From contig JAQGDQ010000038.1 of NCBI GenBank assembly GCA_030141605.1, forward strand, positions 558,001-622,000: 64,000 bases of DNA. The letters run 5' to 3'. Below the pieces are notes generated by a model that was not told where the DNA came from, searched no databases, and saw only the letters and a list, made by a program, of their open reading frames with translations. Every line of letters begins with the position of its first letter. Position 1 is the first letter of the stretch. This DNA comes from Tubiluchus corallicola. Its lineage: Eukaryota; Priapulida; Priapulimorpha; Priapulimorphida; Tubiluchidae. The position numbers and the translations under genes were made by a program. Shown here piece by piece: positions 52,173 through 64,000 of this stretch.

Positions 52173-55100
52173 AAATTATTAATAAAACTTTGTCTATTCA
52201 AAGATACTGATCCATGATCCTAGAGTGCGGATAAATGCACTGCTAAATATCTAGTTTGTAAGACGTGTAATAGTGCATTCATAATTGTAAGTATTACAAA
52301 ATGTCATCTTGTTGACGTTGCACAGTGAAAAAAACAACTGAAAGAATTTGCTGAAGTTGCAGTCAATATTAAACTCCACAATGCAAACTTCAAACCAAGG
52401 CAAAAGCAAAACAGATCTCATGAAAATGTATAGCAGGTTTCAAGACTTCGCAATGCTTTTTGTTTTTGAGATTTCATGAATGTGCGATACGCTTTGCATG
52501 TTAGACACCTGATAAATAGTTTTATAATTTTATGGTTACGACTCGTGTGCGGATTTATGCTTGGTAGACATTACTAACCTGTAAATCTTTATGCATATAG
52601 AAGCGAAAAAACCAGGCCAGCCTGAGGAAACAATACCCAGGAAACAATTGGCGCATGCTTAAATGGGCTTGTTATATAATAAAAGACGTCACACACATAG
52701 GCCAATCAGCAGTGGCGCAAATGATAAATTGCGCAAAAATTTCACCTATACATAAAACGATTCTTTGCGAGTTTCCTAGAGCGATTTAACCCGATTCAAT
52801 TTGCAATGTAATGCAAAGACGAACGGTCCAAAACATTGTTGTTCTTCCCATACGAGTAACCCTACGTTGGCACGAATGCCGGACGAATGTTTGTGCTAAT
52901 TTTAGGCTGTGTAAAAAAGGCCCATTTCGTTTAATTTAACATTAGCAAGATAAACAGTACCATAGAAGGATCACAAATTTGTAGCTTAAGCTGATAAATG
53001 AGGTAGATAAGATAAGCAAAACTAGCACGTACCCTGCATATAATACGAGTGTAATTGCTTGCTCACATTGTGTATGCCAATGAGTGTTATGCCAATTAAA
53101 TTTGCGACGTACATCTTATCACTGGATGCTCGCGCTCAGTGGTAGAATGTAATAAAACTTATAGAGATCCCGTGAGCTGTAAAAATTGTCGTTTTCTCCC
53201 CCATTTTATTTCAAAGTAATATGTTATAACCGCGTGCTTATTCTCGTATTTATCTGCTTTTGGTTTTGCCACTTTTGTGTAATGGTATCTCGTCATCACC
53301 TTCACCAACATTTTAATTGTCGTAGCAAACACACGTGTTTGGACATTTAACGTAGCGTATACTAAAATGCGGAACGCGCATTTTTTTATTCTATAACTTC
53401 AAAAATAGTATAATCGTAGCTTATATGTCACAACACTTTACAAATCCCCCCCCCCCCCAAAAAAAAAAACAAAAGCACTGCCCATGAAAACTGTGTTTCA
53501 GAATAAACAGCGCAGTTGAAAAATGCTGATATTCTATAATAGGCTGATTAAATCACAATGAAATGCGGCTGAGTGATAAGCCGAGTAGTAAGTGATTATA
53601 CTACAATAACTGCTGTAAATGTGCGCCGTGGGCCGTTAATTTGATGAATCAAACAGGAGTAACGCATATATATATATATGACGTTACTCCTTTATATATA
53701 TATATAAAATGCATAATGCATGCTGAAAACACGATCAGCTCTCAGTTCATCAAATTGGTTACTTTGAACAACACTTGTTATTTTGTATAACCTGAACTTG
53801 GATTTGCGCACTATGACATCATAATTACGTAAAAGTAGTAATATTTGGATACTCCAGCTCCTACCAATTAACTTAGTTACTTATTCATTCTAAGATGTGC
53901 ATATCAGCATATTTCTACTGCACCGTTTCTTCTGGAGCACCCTGTAAAATCTATTGGGCGGATTTGTTATTCTTGCTAAATGACATGCCGACCTAAAACT
54001 AATAACGGGTTCAGGAATTTCAGGTACGCAGACCACGAACAATATTTGATTATGTAACTTCCTATACGTTATTGTATGGTATTAAGTCTGGACAGTAGAC
54101 ACTTTTGATAATACTGGGTCACACAGACATAATAACCAACAGTAAATTAAGCAATGAGAGTTATTCATTGTTTATGGGCAACATACATTAGTTGTCGGAA
54201 GTGTCTACACATAGTGAATGTGTTACAAGGTGCAAGTGTAATTACACCACAACACTAACTGCACTGTAATAAACTTCCTATACTATCTGGCCCATGTCCT
54301 TACTCAAGTTACATAACATGGACCAGAAAGAATAAGAAATTTATAGCAACTCACTTCTCAGTTAATATCATGGTATTACTGTTTTGACAAATAATTAACT
54401 GACTTAAATTATTTACACCCCGCTTGCGCATTAAACACCCTATCAGACAGAAGCCGCATACAATTTTTAATGAGTGATCACTTACGCATTAAAAACTTTT
54501 GCAGTATATCTTCTATAATTGTTCTAACTTGTACTTTCTTTGGATGCTTGTCAGCATGAAATCCAGTTAGATCATCGCAGTCAATTTATAAGTTGGGTTA
54601 CAGATATGCAACTGATAATCGCATAGCTCCTGCTTTGAGTACTGCAGGACATTTAGACTAGAGCAACTGGTTATATTGCATTAACGTTTCCCAAACGCTG
54701 ACCAAAGAGAACGAAAAAGAATATCCGCCAATGACATGAGATGTGCCTCGACACTAGACACTTGGCCAGCAACCTTTATATTTTTGAGGACGGGAAAAAA
54801 CATGCTTTTAAATATGCTACTGAGCGTCAGAGCAACAAATCACATTGGTGAATGAGTCCTCTGTCTACCTAGATGCATGGGTGCTTATTGTAACACAAAG
54901 CTAAGATCATTGAACTATTTTAGTAAAAGGAAAGCGCCTAGGTGAATGAAAAGCGTAATTAAATTTAACAAACGTAGGATTGTTGATTCGAATTGCAAGA
55001 TAATCCCCATAATGTGCACACGAAAACGAGTCTGTCTTGCCCATAAAATCATTAAAATGATCGTGCACAAAAGCGTTCTCTTTTTGTCAAAAAGTCAGCA

Positions 55101-56286
55101 GTTTTAGAAAATGCTTTGCAAAAATCTTTGACTGTTACTTTCTGTTAATAGAAGTTAGATTCATATCAGCATTTAAAAGAAATTTATCGAAGCAGTCATA
55201 AACGAAAACTCGGCAACTTCTATTCACTTAGCGTATTAGGCCAATCTTTTACTAACAATGCACCATTTGAAAACGTTTATTTTTTTTAAGTTCTTTTCTT
55301 AGAATCATTAACCTACAAAGAAAATGGTGAAAAGTGCAGCCCGTAAAAAAGTGTACAGTTATAAAAATATGCAAAGATGAACTACTGTACCTATAGTATA
55401 GTATACCATCTCAACCAATTAACATTACAAAAACACAAAATACAGCTAGTATAATATCTTATGATGCAGAATATAATCAGAAGCCGAGTGAAATATATTT
55501 TATAGTGAAAAACTAAATAATATATATTCACACGTGAATTAAACCTTTAATCCTATGCCTCTTTCCCAAAACACCCGTGTTTCCGGTTTGTTTCATTAAC
55601 AATAACCTCATACGTGGTTTTTCGTCACTTAGCTAATAATTACCCTGCGGGTATAACATATGCAGTCAAGATTTTTAAACAAAAAATTCAGGATATGAGA
55701 TTTAAGGACTTCAAACTATTTTCTCACAAAACATTTTCTTTCAAATTACGCCAATCATGTTAGCTTTGAAAGAGAATGATAGCTTTATGCGAGAGAATCG
55801 AACAAGAAAAAGAGTTAGATTAACAAAAGTTAACCAGCAAGACTATGTGGAATCTTCAAGCATAACTGTTCATTTGTGAGTGCACACAGGTGATGCTTTT
55901 ATCTTGTTGCATCATGTACCATACCCATTATAGTCTTACATGGAGCAAAGTTCGATGTGTTGGCCTATAAAAAACACAACTGTAGGAGGGGGCAAACATG
56001 ATGCAAATACTATTAGGTTATTATTTCTATTTAATTTTTTTACAGTTATTTTTTTGTAATTTTTTATTTCAACTTCAAGATCGAAACGACAGACAACATA
56101 ATTTACCAAACACCATAAACGCACTTTTTCAACAGTTCGACAGTATGTAAGATGGACTCCAGCACTCATCAGTAGGCCCTACTTAACGTAGATGGTAGTG
56201 GCGGGACCGGATCTTATCACATTATTAAGGATAGTCTTTTAAAATGACGCAGTGGACCAGCAGGGCTGTCAGGTGCATTCGGGGAT

Positions 56287-56337
<51 letters not shown>

Positions 56338-59300
56338 CCCCGCCTCAATGAGGTAAATTCTCATGGACAGTAACCCATGGATGTGAAACTGCTCAGAACG
56401 AGCTTTTGATTGCGACGGTTGCCCAATTTACTGACAAGGCTCTACGTTCCTTAAATTGGATTATCCTAAGCACACAGAATAACCACTCGGCTTTTCGCTT
56501 GCACTTTTAGCAAAACTCCGTTCATGTCACATTGGGAAACCCTATAACTGTCTTTGACAAATCACAGTCTGGAATAGGAATTTCGTAGGAAGGACAGTGA
56601 GATAACTAGCAAAGGTAATCAAATTTCACAAATACCATTTTACAAAGCGAAAACAGAATAAGCAGAGATACAGAGTATTATTCAAAGGAAGGGCCAAGTC
56701 TTATGGGAAGTTTGCTATTTCAATGTTTGCGAATAATGTTATAAGAATATAGTAATAAAAACATGATAAGGGCCTCGTGTAATTAGTCATCATTTCACAC
56801 GTAAGCGCTCCCTGTCTGAGCGCCCATTTTTCCACCAATGACATCGTTCACTAAAAAAAGCAACAAACTGTCAACTACTGTAAAAAATAATACGTTTTTA
56901 GAAAAAAATAGATAACTATTTTGTGATATTTTAGCCTGAACATTAGTTAAGCTGCAGAAAACTGAATTAGTTAGCAGCACGCATTTATGAAAAGCCACGA
57001 AGTCCACCAGTTACGTCATAATTCTCATGTGAATGGCGGCTACCACCGCACTTGAAAATTAAGTTTAATTGATAACAGTAAAATAAACCTAATATGCTAA
57101 GTGACTTGTCCTTTCCTTTAATTTTCTGAAACAAATACTTATTACAGTGATTAGATTCCAGAAATTTTAAAAACAATAATCCACCGAGGATCAGGAAGTT
57201 AGGAAATAAAAATGTTGTGCTGAGCTGATATGAATGTTACTGATTTAAGATCGCTTTGCTATTTAAAGTGCATTTCTCGAAGCTGCTAGGTGGAAGAACA
57301 ACTCATGTAATAATTTTATAGCAGAAACTGGGTCCCAATTATATTTTACCGTTGACCCCAAATATAATGAACATACTAACACATTACATACAAGGTCTAC
57401 ACACCTCAGTGAACACAGTGGACGGAGAAATTACCTTATTTGTGTACATTTTACCTGGAAGGTGGCTATTTCCGATGCCCTATTTTCATAAACTGTTTAA
57501 AAACGACACCGGTAACGCAAAAACATCAGCTTAAAACCAAAGATTTAGGTTATTCAGCTAGAATAATGTATCTAGTTATATAATTAAAACGTTGTAGTAA
57601 TTTTTAGATTATTAACTGGCAGATGGTCTTTAGAGTTTTTTCATAATAAAGACATCAGTATTTTTTAGAACTAAATGCATTGTACAGCTTAAGGCAAATT
57701 ACCTAAATCAGTGAACTGACAGTCACTATTGATTATTTTTACTGCTAAGAAATCCACCCATGCATTTTACACATTTTTGACAACATAGAGCAAACAGCGA
57801 TGATAATAATAACGTTTGTGCCATAATATTTGTAATGTTTTGTTTATCGGGGTGAGCATTATTATTTTATAGGCGTCGCCACTACCACCGTCGTCATAGT
57901 TTTTGTTGTTTATTATTGTTACTTAAGAAGCAGTTGTTGTCATCGGTGCTCTGTTTGTGTGTGTGTGTGTGTGTGTATGTGTGTGTAAAAAACCATCACC
58001 TTTAAATAAATTCACTGTTGCCACAATCTCTCGTCTCTCTATTGTTCGTGTTGTTTGTTATTAGCGTGATTACCGTTGACATTTTCGTTACAGGTATCGT
58101 TGCTGTCGAAAGTACGTAAGACGCATGGATTATTCAGCAACTCTTCGAATACAAGTGTATATCAAATGTTTTTGTTAACACACGTCGCCGGGGACAATTG
58201 CACACTTTGTAATTTCTAAGAAACAAAATAAAGTCAAAATTTTAACTAAACCTACCGTCATTTTAACTTAAGTCCTGCCCAACGCGTCCTAGTTCAACAA
58301 AGCAATTAGAGTAGCAACCAGTCCCCCAGGGATAATGATGTATCCATACTAACAAGCTGCCGTTTCCTGCTACCCTTTGTTAAGGCTGTATAAAGCCTTG
58401 CTAGACAAATTGTTCGTCTGCCATGAAAACGATAGCAAGCAGAAATTATTCTAATGTGTTAGCACCTGCTGTCAACCTGTCATCCGTCGGATTGTACACG
58501 TATATAAAAATATATAAAAAGGATACCCTACTATTTTTTTACTTAATTTATACCCACGTTATCTAATAGCTTCCTTATCTATGCCAAAGCTTATTTGCAA
58601 AATTGTACGCCACACTCAGGGACGCATCGATTCCGAGTAAAATTCCTATCAAATTAAATCCTCGCACTGGACGTTTTAATTCCTACAAATTATTCTTCAT
58701 CTGATAACCCCTAGCTGGCTCGTACAGCCCACGATGAATTCATTAAATATTTATGCACCTAGCACCTGGAACACATGCATAATTCAAGCCAATAACAAAC
58801 ACTGTTCGAGCGCATAAGGGGTCAAATTTCTTACTTATTAATAATTCTTCTAAATGAAAAACTGGATAGGTATGTGCCTGGATAGGTTTGCTCCTGACTG
58901 ACACGCTGGTAGAGTTAAATTTTTATCCGTATCTTTCTTCAGTTCAAATTATTTATTAAATTTGTTGAAATAACTAGAGCTAATATTTCCAATATGAGGC
59001 ATATTATGACCAGGATGGGGCCTCAAAATCTAAGTTTCATACCGCGTTTATTTTTCGATTCGACAATAAAAAGCCAGTACATGTAATTATGGAGCGCTGG
59101 CCCTACCGGAATTACTATACAAGATTTCTGAAGCCATATGAGTATTGCAACAATGATTTAAGGCTACACTTGTAGCCGGCTGAATCATGCTAAGCACAAA
59201 AAAAGCACGAGAATTCAATGTCGCTCACAAAAGACGTATATGATTCATGACATGCCGCTTTTCACAGACTAGCTTATTATTGTAGTCGAGTACCAGTCAG

Positions 59301-62300
59301 CTTCAAATAATGACGAACGTATCCATAGCTTTTGCGAACCGTACGTTATTACGAACTCGATTCAGAAATACTAGTATCAAAACTGGAGGAGGTGCCCATT
59401 TAGATCGTGGTGGCAGGGTATCTTTAGAAGTTTTTGCCATTCCGAGGGAATGAATTACCAGCAAGTGACTCCGTACAAACTGTACTCTACTACATCAGAC
59501 TCCAATGATTTACGTTGTTCAGGAAAACAGCATAGCAACACGGGTGAATTATTAGCTGTGTATGTGTGTATATTTGTGCGAATGCTGGGCATGAGTGGAA
59601 CGCATTGTATTCACCCCCACACACAAAGTATCAACTATACTAGCATAGGTCAATAAACACCTGTTACCTGTTCCAACTGAGAGTGCTTGAACATAATCTT
59701 CCAGAGTAGCAGTTAATCTTCTATTACCTCAAACTGACGAGATGTGTGTGGTGTTCCTTAAAATTTTAGAACTTGGGTCAATATGACGATCAAATGTTCG
59801 CTGAGTAGTTCGTAAGTTGAATGAGATCACGTGATTTAGTTTCTGATGTAGATCAGTCTTCATAAGAATTTTACCATCGGTCCTGTATCTTTAATCACTT
59901 CCACAAATCGCTAGGTCCCCTCCCTGTTTTTCTCCGGGGAGAGTTTCTCAGTTTGTTCAACGTTTGCCTAGTTTCTTAATTCTGTTGGGCATATTATAAA
60001 AATATTTCACATAAAACACTTATGGCGTGGTAGCCAGATTAGTGTTTTTGATTTTTGCATGAACATGCAGACCGAACAAAATCGATTAGAAAAAAAATAT
60101 GTACTGCACGTGAGTTAAACCCTCTAACCACCCCAAAACATTGGTACTGTAATTCAAAACTAGGCTACAAGATAAGACAATAATTATTGACCTTAGTTCT
60201 CACCTCCCTATATATTCGCACTTATGAAGAACAGTTTGTACAGCCTTAGCTTTTGCTAACAATTTAGCGTCACTAGCGCGTACACTTTTTCTACAAATCC
60301 ATTAGTTTTGTTTTTTAGTACTATTACATTCAGTCTGTGCTTGTCGGCAACAAATAGGCGAGATAATTTTTGCTAGAATACTCTGGTTTTCAGTTTTTAC
60401 TGCTGCTAAATGCTAATAAACGGATGCATGCCGATACACTGCCAAGTCTGATGTGTACTTTTTGACAACGCGTGATCAAACGAAACTTGACCAAAAACAA
60501 GGAAAAATCGAAACGCAACTGGAATTTCTGCCGCTGGGTTCTTTTGGATTGCAACTCCAAAGCTATGGTCGCTAGACATAATTACACACTTAGGAAATTT
60601 TCAATAAATCCAACATTTACAGATGTTACTTAAGCTACAGCAATTCCCGAATAATTAGGTTAAGTTTCGCAATAATTTAAATTTGAGCAAATCAAAGACT
60701 AGAACAATCCACGCGTAATTAATTAATTATTCATAATCTTGTTTTCATGACTCTGGGGTAATATGATGCAGTGGACCAATATTAAACTAACACTTGGAAT
60801 TGTTGGATTGGCTGATTTAATGATTAACTAGGAATGAGTAAGCTTCTGCTTTGAGATTGCAAAGAATGAATGTGGTTGAATTGTTATGACATTGAACTTG
60901 TCATCTGCAGCACAAATATACATGATTCTATACCATTATCTAACCTATGTTCCCTTTGGTCGAGTTTTGTTTAGAAAATTAATTTTCGAATTTGTTTTGC
61001 TATATATAATCTTTACCACCATTTCTGGACAAACAAACCTATATGACCCTAATCAGATGGCTTTGGTATCTTTCTTCCTACAGTGCGTCGTGGTACTGTA
61101 GATTGCGGACAAGTTAATTTAATTAGACTGCATACCGGTTACTCAGGATATCCACGCGGTTGAATCAGTAATTTAATGAGTACGTATTATTAATGTACAC
61201 TGTACATTGAAATAACCTATCTTAATAAAATTGTTGCAACAGATGTCAAAAATTGTCTGTTTGCAAAATTCTAAATTGTTTTCCAGGCGTAACGCGCCAC
61301 AGTGAATTGGGGGGGTAAATTTACAGGCCTATTCGATCTTCGCATATAATTTTAATTAAGACAAGTTTCAGCCTTGTGTGAACTGAGAGGCGTTTGTCAT
61401 GCAAAAACTAACGATGTGATAAAAGCTTCTTTACACGTTAAACACAGTTACAAACACCAGAGTGACAGGTAGGCTAAGCAGCTGGAAATAGAGTCAACAG
61501 CTGATCATTATCAAGTTTTCACAGGTGTTCGTCACTGATACCTGAGCAATCAAGGGATGCAAACGAAGCAGCGGTGTCATTTTAGAAGGTTAGCAAATTG
61601 TCTTTACGCAAAATAGCTTTCTGAAGTTTTAAACTGCGAATTATTAGCTGAATCTGGAAGTCAAAATAATGAAAATTAGTAGAATATTGGAAACACACAG
61701 AAAATCTAAATCTAGCAGCTGTCCCATAAAGCATAAGGGAACCGTTCGATGAGTTCAACAATGCGTTATAATTTACAAAGCAGATTAATTTTGCTACAGG
61801 AGCAAATCTGAATATGACGGCCCAGCGGTGTAAGTGGTATAATTATATTTATTGAACTGTTATATGCGGTTGACAAACGAGTTTTAGCTGCGGTGTCAAT
61901 GTTTTTACAGACATGCAATAAAACGCAGAGCTTTGGCCGTACAGTAATCATCCTGCTATGTTTTAATCATTGCTTTGAAAAACACACATTAACCGACATT
62001 AAGAGAAGATAATTTCGTAAATCATTTCCGGTGGTGGGCCTCAGTCACATGAAGAGAGGTAAAAGATAAGTAAAAAACGAAAAAATGAATCTTTATTTGG
62101 AGGAGATAAGGCGCGGTATTACCTTTGGCTGTGTTTAAACGATAAGCACTTGTGTTTCCTAAAATTTGTTCAAGAGCGTCGATCTATTATCGACCTCGTG
62201 ACGCAACTTCAGTCACGTCGTTTTACCCAGGGCAGGTGGATGCCAGTACCACCACACAAATAGTGAATGTGCCCCTTTGGCAAAACACTTTGGTAACTTT

Positions 62301-64000
62301 GCGCGGATGTATAATTCACGCCATTTATAATGTACAACAATAGCTACAATTATTATTACAACCCATCAGCGTTACTAGCCTATTCTTTAATGTGTTCTAA
62401 TTACCTTCGCCTGGAATCTGCTACTGCTTTATCCTACCAGGACCGTTAGCGATTCAGTGCGTGTTCTGTAAAAATTCGTGATTTCAACTAATTTCGGTTC
62501 AGCGGGGAAAATGAGTGCTATGTACCAAACATTATATTAAGCTAGGTCAAACGCTGCCATTAAATAATCGACCGTTTACTGTTTCTTGACTGACAAACGA
62601 TTATTCCTTCCTGGTTTGTATTACAGGCGGTTTTAGGGCTGTAACTCTTTGCTATAATTCTAAAAAGTGTGTCAAACATAATACCTGGGGCTTGCCTTGA
62701 CTAACCACCTCTATCTGTCTATAATAGAATACTAGACAAGCATAGCCCACAAATACGTAGACATGTTTAAGGTAAACCAAATCCAACATTCAATAAAAGT
62801 TAAACTAACACAAATCATGAGCCAAAATTGAAAACAACAACCAGGAGCATATAACACTTTTTTGAAGTCTCAAAGTTGAACCAGTCCATACCATCTCGAC
62901 GAGAGTTAATCATCAAGAGATTACACGTCTGTAAGCACTTAATCTGGGCTAAATGTCACTCGAGTGCTGCAAAAGAAACTCTGAAGCAGGTCGTACAAAG
63001 GAAATAAAGTTGTAAAGTCATTGACCCAATGCTACCGCTTTTACGGACGTCAAACAAATTATTAGTGAAAATCTCTTTGTCTTACCGGAGTTACTCCGGA
63101 TGGCTAGAGCTAAAAAGGCAACAAGTGGATTGTTTCGTAATTAGAAAAACTAGCAGCTGTTGGTACAGAACTGGTTCGAAAGTTAAGCTGCTCAGCGCAG
63201 TTTCGCTTTTGTGAATTATAGATTTGTTATTATTACCTAGGATGAACAAAACGCGATGCTAAAATACTAAACGGGGAGAAGGCCTACATCGGTTTAATTT
63301 TTTTATCACATTACCATGTAGAAAAAAAATCATTTCGACAAGCAATGTGCCAAAAACTGATAAAAAATCAGTGTTATATAGGATGGAGATTATAATATAT
63401 ATGCAGATACATATTTCAAGTAAGTCTAGTCAAATAAAAGTCCAGTAAAAGTGTAAATACTCCCTAAAATGCATGTAAATCAGTTTCCAGACCGCTTCAA
63501 TTCCTTCAAACACGCAGGTTGAATGCCGCTTTAAGAAAGTTCAAGGATCTTCTAGTTGATGGCGTGGTTAATAAAAACGGTATATTTAATCTTGTAGGCC
63601 AACAAATAGCGATTATTCAGTAATTTAAAACTCACCTTGTTTAGTTGATACCCTTCTTCCATTGTGTGCCACAAAGCTGGCTTGGGGATGGGATTCCTCC
63701 ACTGCAAACAGTTCATCCTTGGTAATGCTGGAATTCCTCGATTTCATTTGGCCATCGGCTCCCACAGCAGTCAAGTAGCGTCCAGCGCAGTCCTTCAGTG
63801 CCAGATAACCAGAATAAAACTCAATGCGAAAGCTGGTGTTTTCATCCGGATCGTAGACCAACCTGCCATCTCTGTGAAGGTAGCGGTTGTCACACGTCTT
63901 CACGGCGTATCCGCCATCTCTCATCTCCAATGTAATCAATGAATCTTCACCCCAGGGAATGGAATCGTCCACGTGCAATTCGTCGTCTCGTAGATGGACG
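48411..64000 (-). CDS. FSCN: Fascin (actin-bundling protein), 3' five exons
   Basis: Exons on the minus strand: 64000-63636 (continues beyond the window), 50368-50218, 49535-49379, 49030-48883 and 48616-48411. They give about 341 residues ending SDTLWEF and TGA. They match human fascin-1 from about residue 135 to its end (SLWEY): SIPWGEDSLITL, RVSTKQGMDLSANQ, ANCLFDLEW, NGQLYAS, LINRPIMVLRGSNGYVGF and GYYLRGEQSGIFKA. This covers beta-trefoils 2-4; trefoil 1 with the main PKC-site and actin-binding segment lies outside. Fascin cross-links parallel actin filaments in filopodia and microvilli. The Ser in RVSTKQG aligns with a Ser I recall as Ser274 of human fascin, a reported phosphosite. Intron phases agree throughout. 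Invertebrates usually have one fascin (singed in flies), so I give no paralogue number. Confidence 0.95.
48883..49030 (-). CDS. FSCN: Fascin exon, trefoil 4 start
   Basis: It encodes LINRPIMVLRGSNGYVGFKS and YDIILVEQNDDGSYFLKG. Donor gtaaat. Confidence 0.93.
49379..49535 (-). CDS. FSCN: Fascin exon, trefoil 3 end
   Basis: It encodes SPNANCLFDLEWQKDGSVAI, NGRFITAKMNGQLYASIE and FFKFQ. The acceptor is tttttcag and the donor gtaagc. Confidence 0.93.
50218..50368 (-). CDS. FSCN: Fascin exon, MDLSANQ
   Basis: It completes the split Gly, then reads MDLSANQEELTDTEIFQIER, a nearly invariant fascin block, to GAIQAKA. The acceptor is tctttccag and the donor gtataa. An in-frame ATG is the first full codon. 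Confidence 0.94.
52126..52170 (+). repeat. (TTA)n microsatellite
   Basis: About fifteen uninterrupted TTA/ATT units lie in the fascin intron. Confidence 0.95.
52579..52710 (-). promoter_or_regulatory. Promoter-like cluster in the fascin intron, minus strand
   Basis: Read in the fascin direction, the order is: inverted CCAAT box (ATTGG, 52702-52706), CRE-like TGACGTC (52685-52691), TATA-like TATATAAC (52671-52678), then about 90 bases ending at a splice-donor-like CAG|gttagt (exon end 52579). The next fascin acceptor (50368) opens on an in-frame ATG (MDLSANQ). The arrangement is what an alternative first exon would need, but single motifs are weak evidence. Confidence 0.3.
53446..53469 (+). 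repeat. Poly(C)13-poly(A)11 run
   Basis: Thirteen C are followed directly by eleven A. It is intronic and prone to length change and sequencing error. Confidence 0.9.
53655..53691. repeat. Perfect-stem palindrome with an (AT)n core
   Basis: AGGAGTAACG and its exact reverse complement CGTTACTCCT enclose CATATATATATATATATG, itself nearly palindromic. A second (TA)n run follows at about 53692-53706. It can form a hairpin or cruciform. Confidence 0.85.
56286..56337 (+). repeat. (CA)n(TA)n compound microsatellite
   Basis: An AC run passes into AT runs with one interruption (tacat). It lies in the fascin intron. Confidence 0.95.
57955..57986 (+). repeat. (GT)n microsatellite
   Basis: An alternating GT run with one A interruption (gtgtatgtgt). 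It lies in the fascin intron. Confidence 0.92.
63636..64000 (-). CDS. FSCN: Fascin exon, first in window (truncated by the window edge)
   Basis: It is open from the window edge (VHLRDDELHVDDSIPWGEDS) to AHNGRRVSTKQ, with donor gtgagt in phase 1. It encodes trefoil 2 and the start of trefoil 3. The upstream part continues outside. Confidence 0.94.

Larger units (their letters stand above)
50369..63635 (-). other. FSCN: Giant fascin intron (13.3 kb)
   Basis: The flanking exons join in frame (RVSTKQ|G|MDLSANQ), so this whole stretch is one intron, unless undetected alternative exons exist. It holds microsatellites, a palindrome, a promoter-like cluster near 52579-52710, and several less AT-rich blocks (for example 58100-58500 and 58640-58800). 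I found no other protein-coding gene in it. Confidence 0.85.

Noticed and set aside
57848-57866. GGGGTGAGCATTATTA resembling the MITE end
   Set aside because: I found no partner inverted end or target duplication nearby, so a second MITE copy cannot be supported.
59450-59656. A 68-codon ORF in the fascin intron
   Set aside because: No recognisable motif, no splice sites of matching phase, and composition like non-coding DNA.

Overview
This is a window of strongly AT-rich animal (metazoan) nuclear DNA. The genes are split by many GT-AG introns, most of a few hundred bases to about 2 kb. No bacterial gene layout is visible. The proteins are animal families: trichoplein, an ABCA-type lipid exporter, a clan-2 microsomal cytochrome P450 and fascin. 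The intron sizes, AT bias and scattered hAT-like and LINE relics fit an invertebrate, but nothing here lets me place the phylum.

Layout. (1) 114-8749, plus strand: the 3' seven exons of a trichoplein-like coiled-coil gene; its 5' end lies before the window. (2) 11937-34855, plus strand: a complete ABCA3-like full transporter of 26 coding exons. I chained it splice by splice into one open frame of 1,712 residues with two intact nucleotide-binding domains. One of its introns is GC-AG. (3) 43890 down to 38561, minus strand: a complete six-exon cytochrome P450 of 504 residues, with membrane anchor, I-helix, ExxR and heme-cysteine motifs. It is convergent with the ABCA gene. (4) 64000 down to 48411, minus strand: the 3' five exons of fascin (about 341 residues, end of beta-trefoil 1 or start of 2 through 4). 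The first visible exon is separated from the rest by an intron of about 13.3 kb. Trefoil 1 lies beyond the window.

Between and inside the genes are mobile-element relics. There is a hAT-type MITE with a perfect 8-bp target duplication nested in the end of an older pogo/Tigger-like element. A second degenerate hAT-like element lies upstream of the ABCA gene. Two related elements in opposite orientation sit at the 3' end of the P450 gene. A decayed LINE lies antisense in an ABCA intron. Recent tandem duplications, microsatellites and a perfect-stem palindrome also occur.

The four genes are not known to work together: ciliary/keratin scaffold, lipid export, mono-oxygenase, actin bundling. I see no operon-like or defence-like system. 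The points most worth a second look are the nested transposons, the GC-AG intron, an unexplained protein-like island at 24526-24669, and a promoter-like cluster inside the giant fascin intron that could drive an N-terminally shortened fascin.
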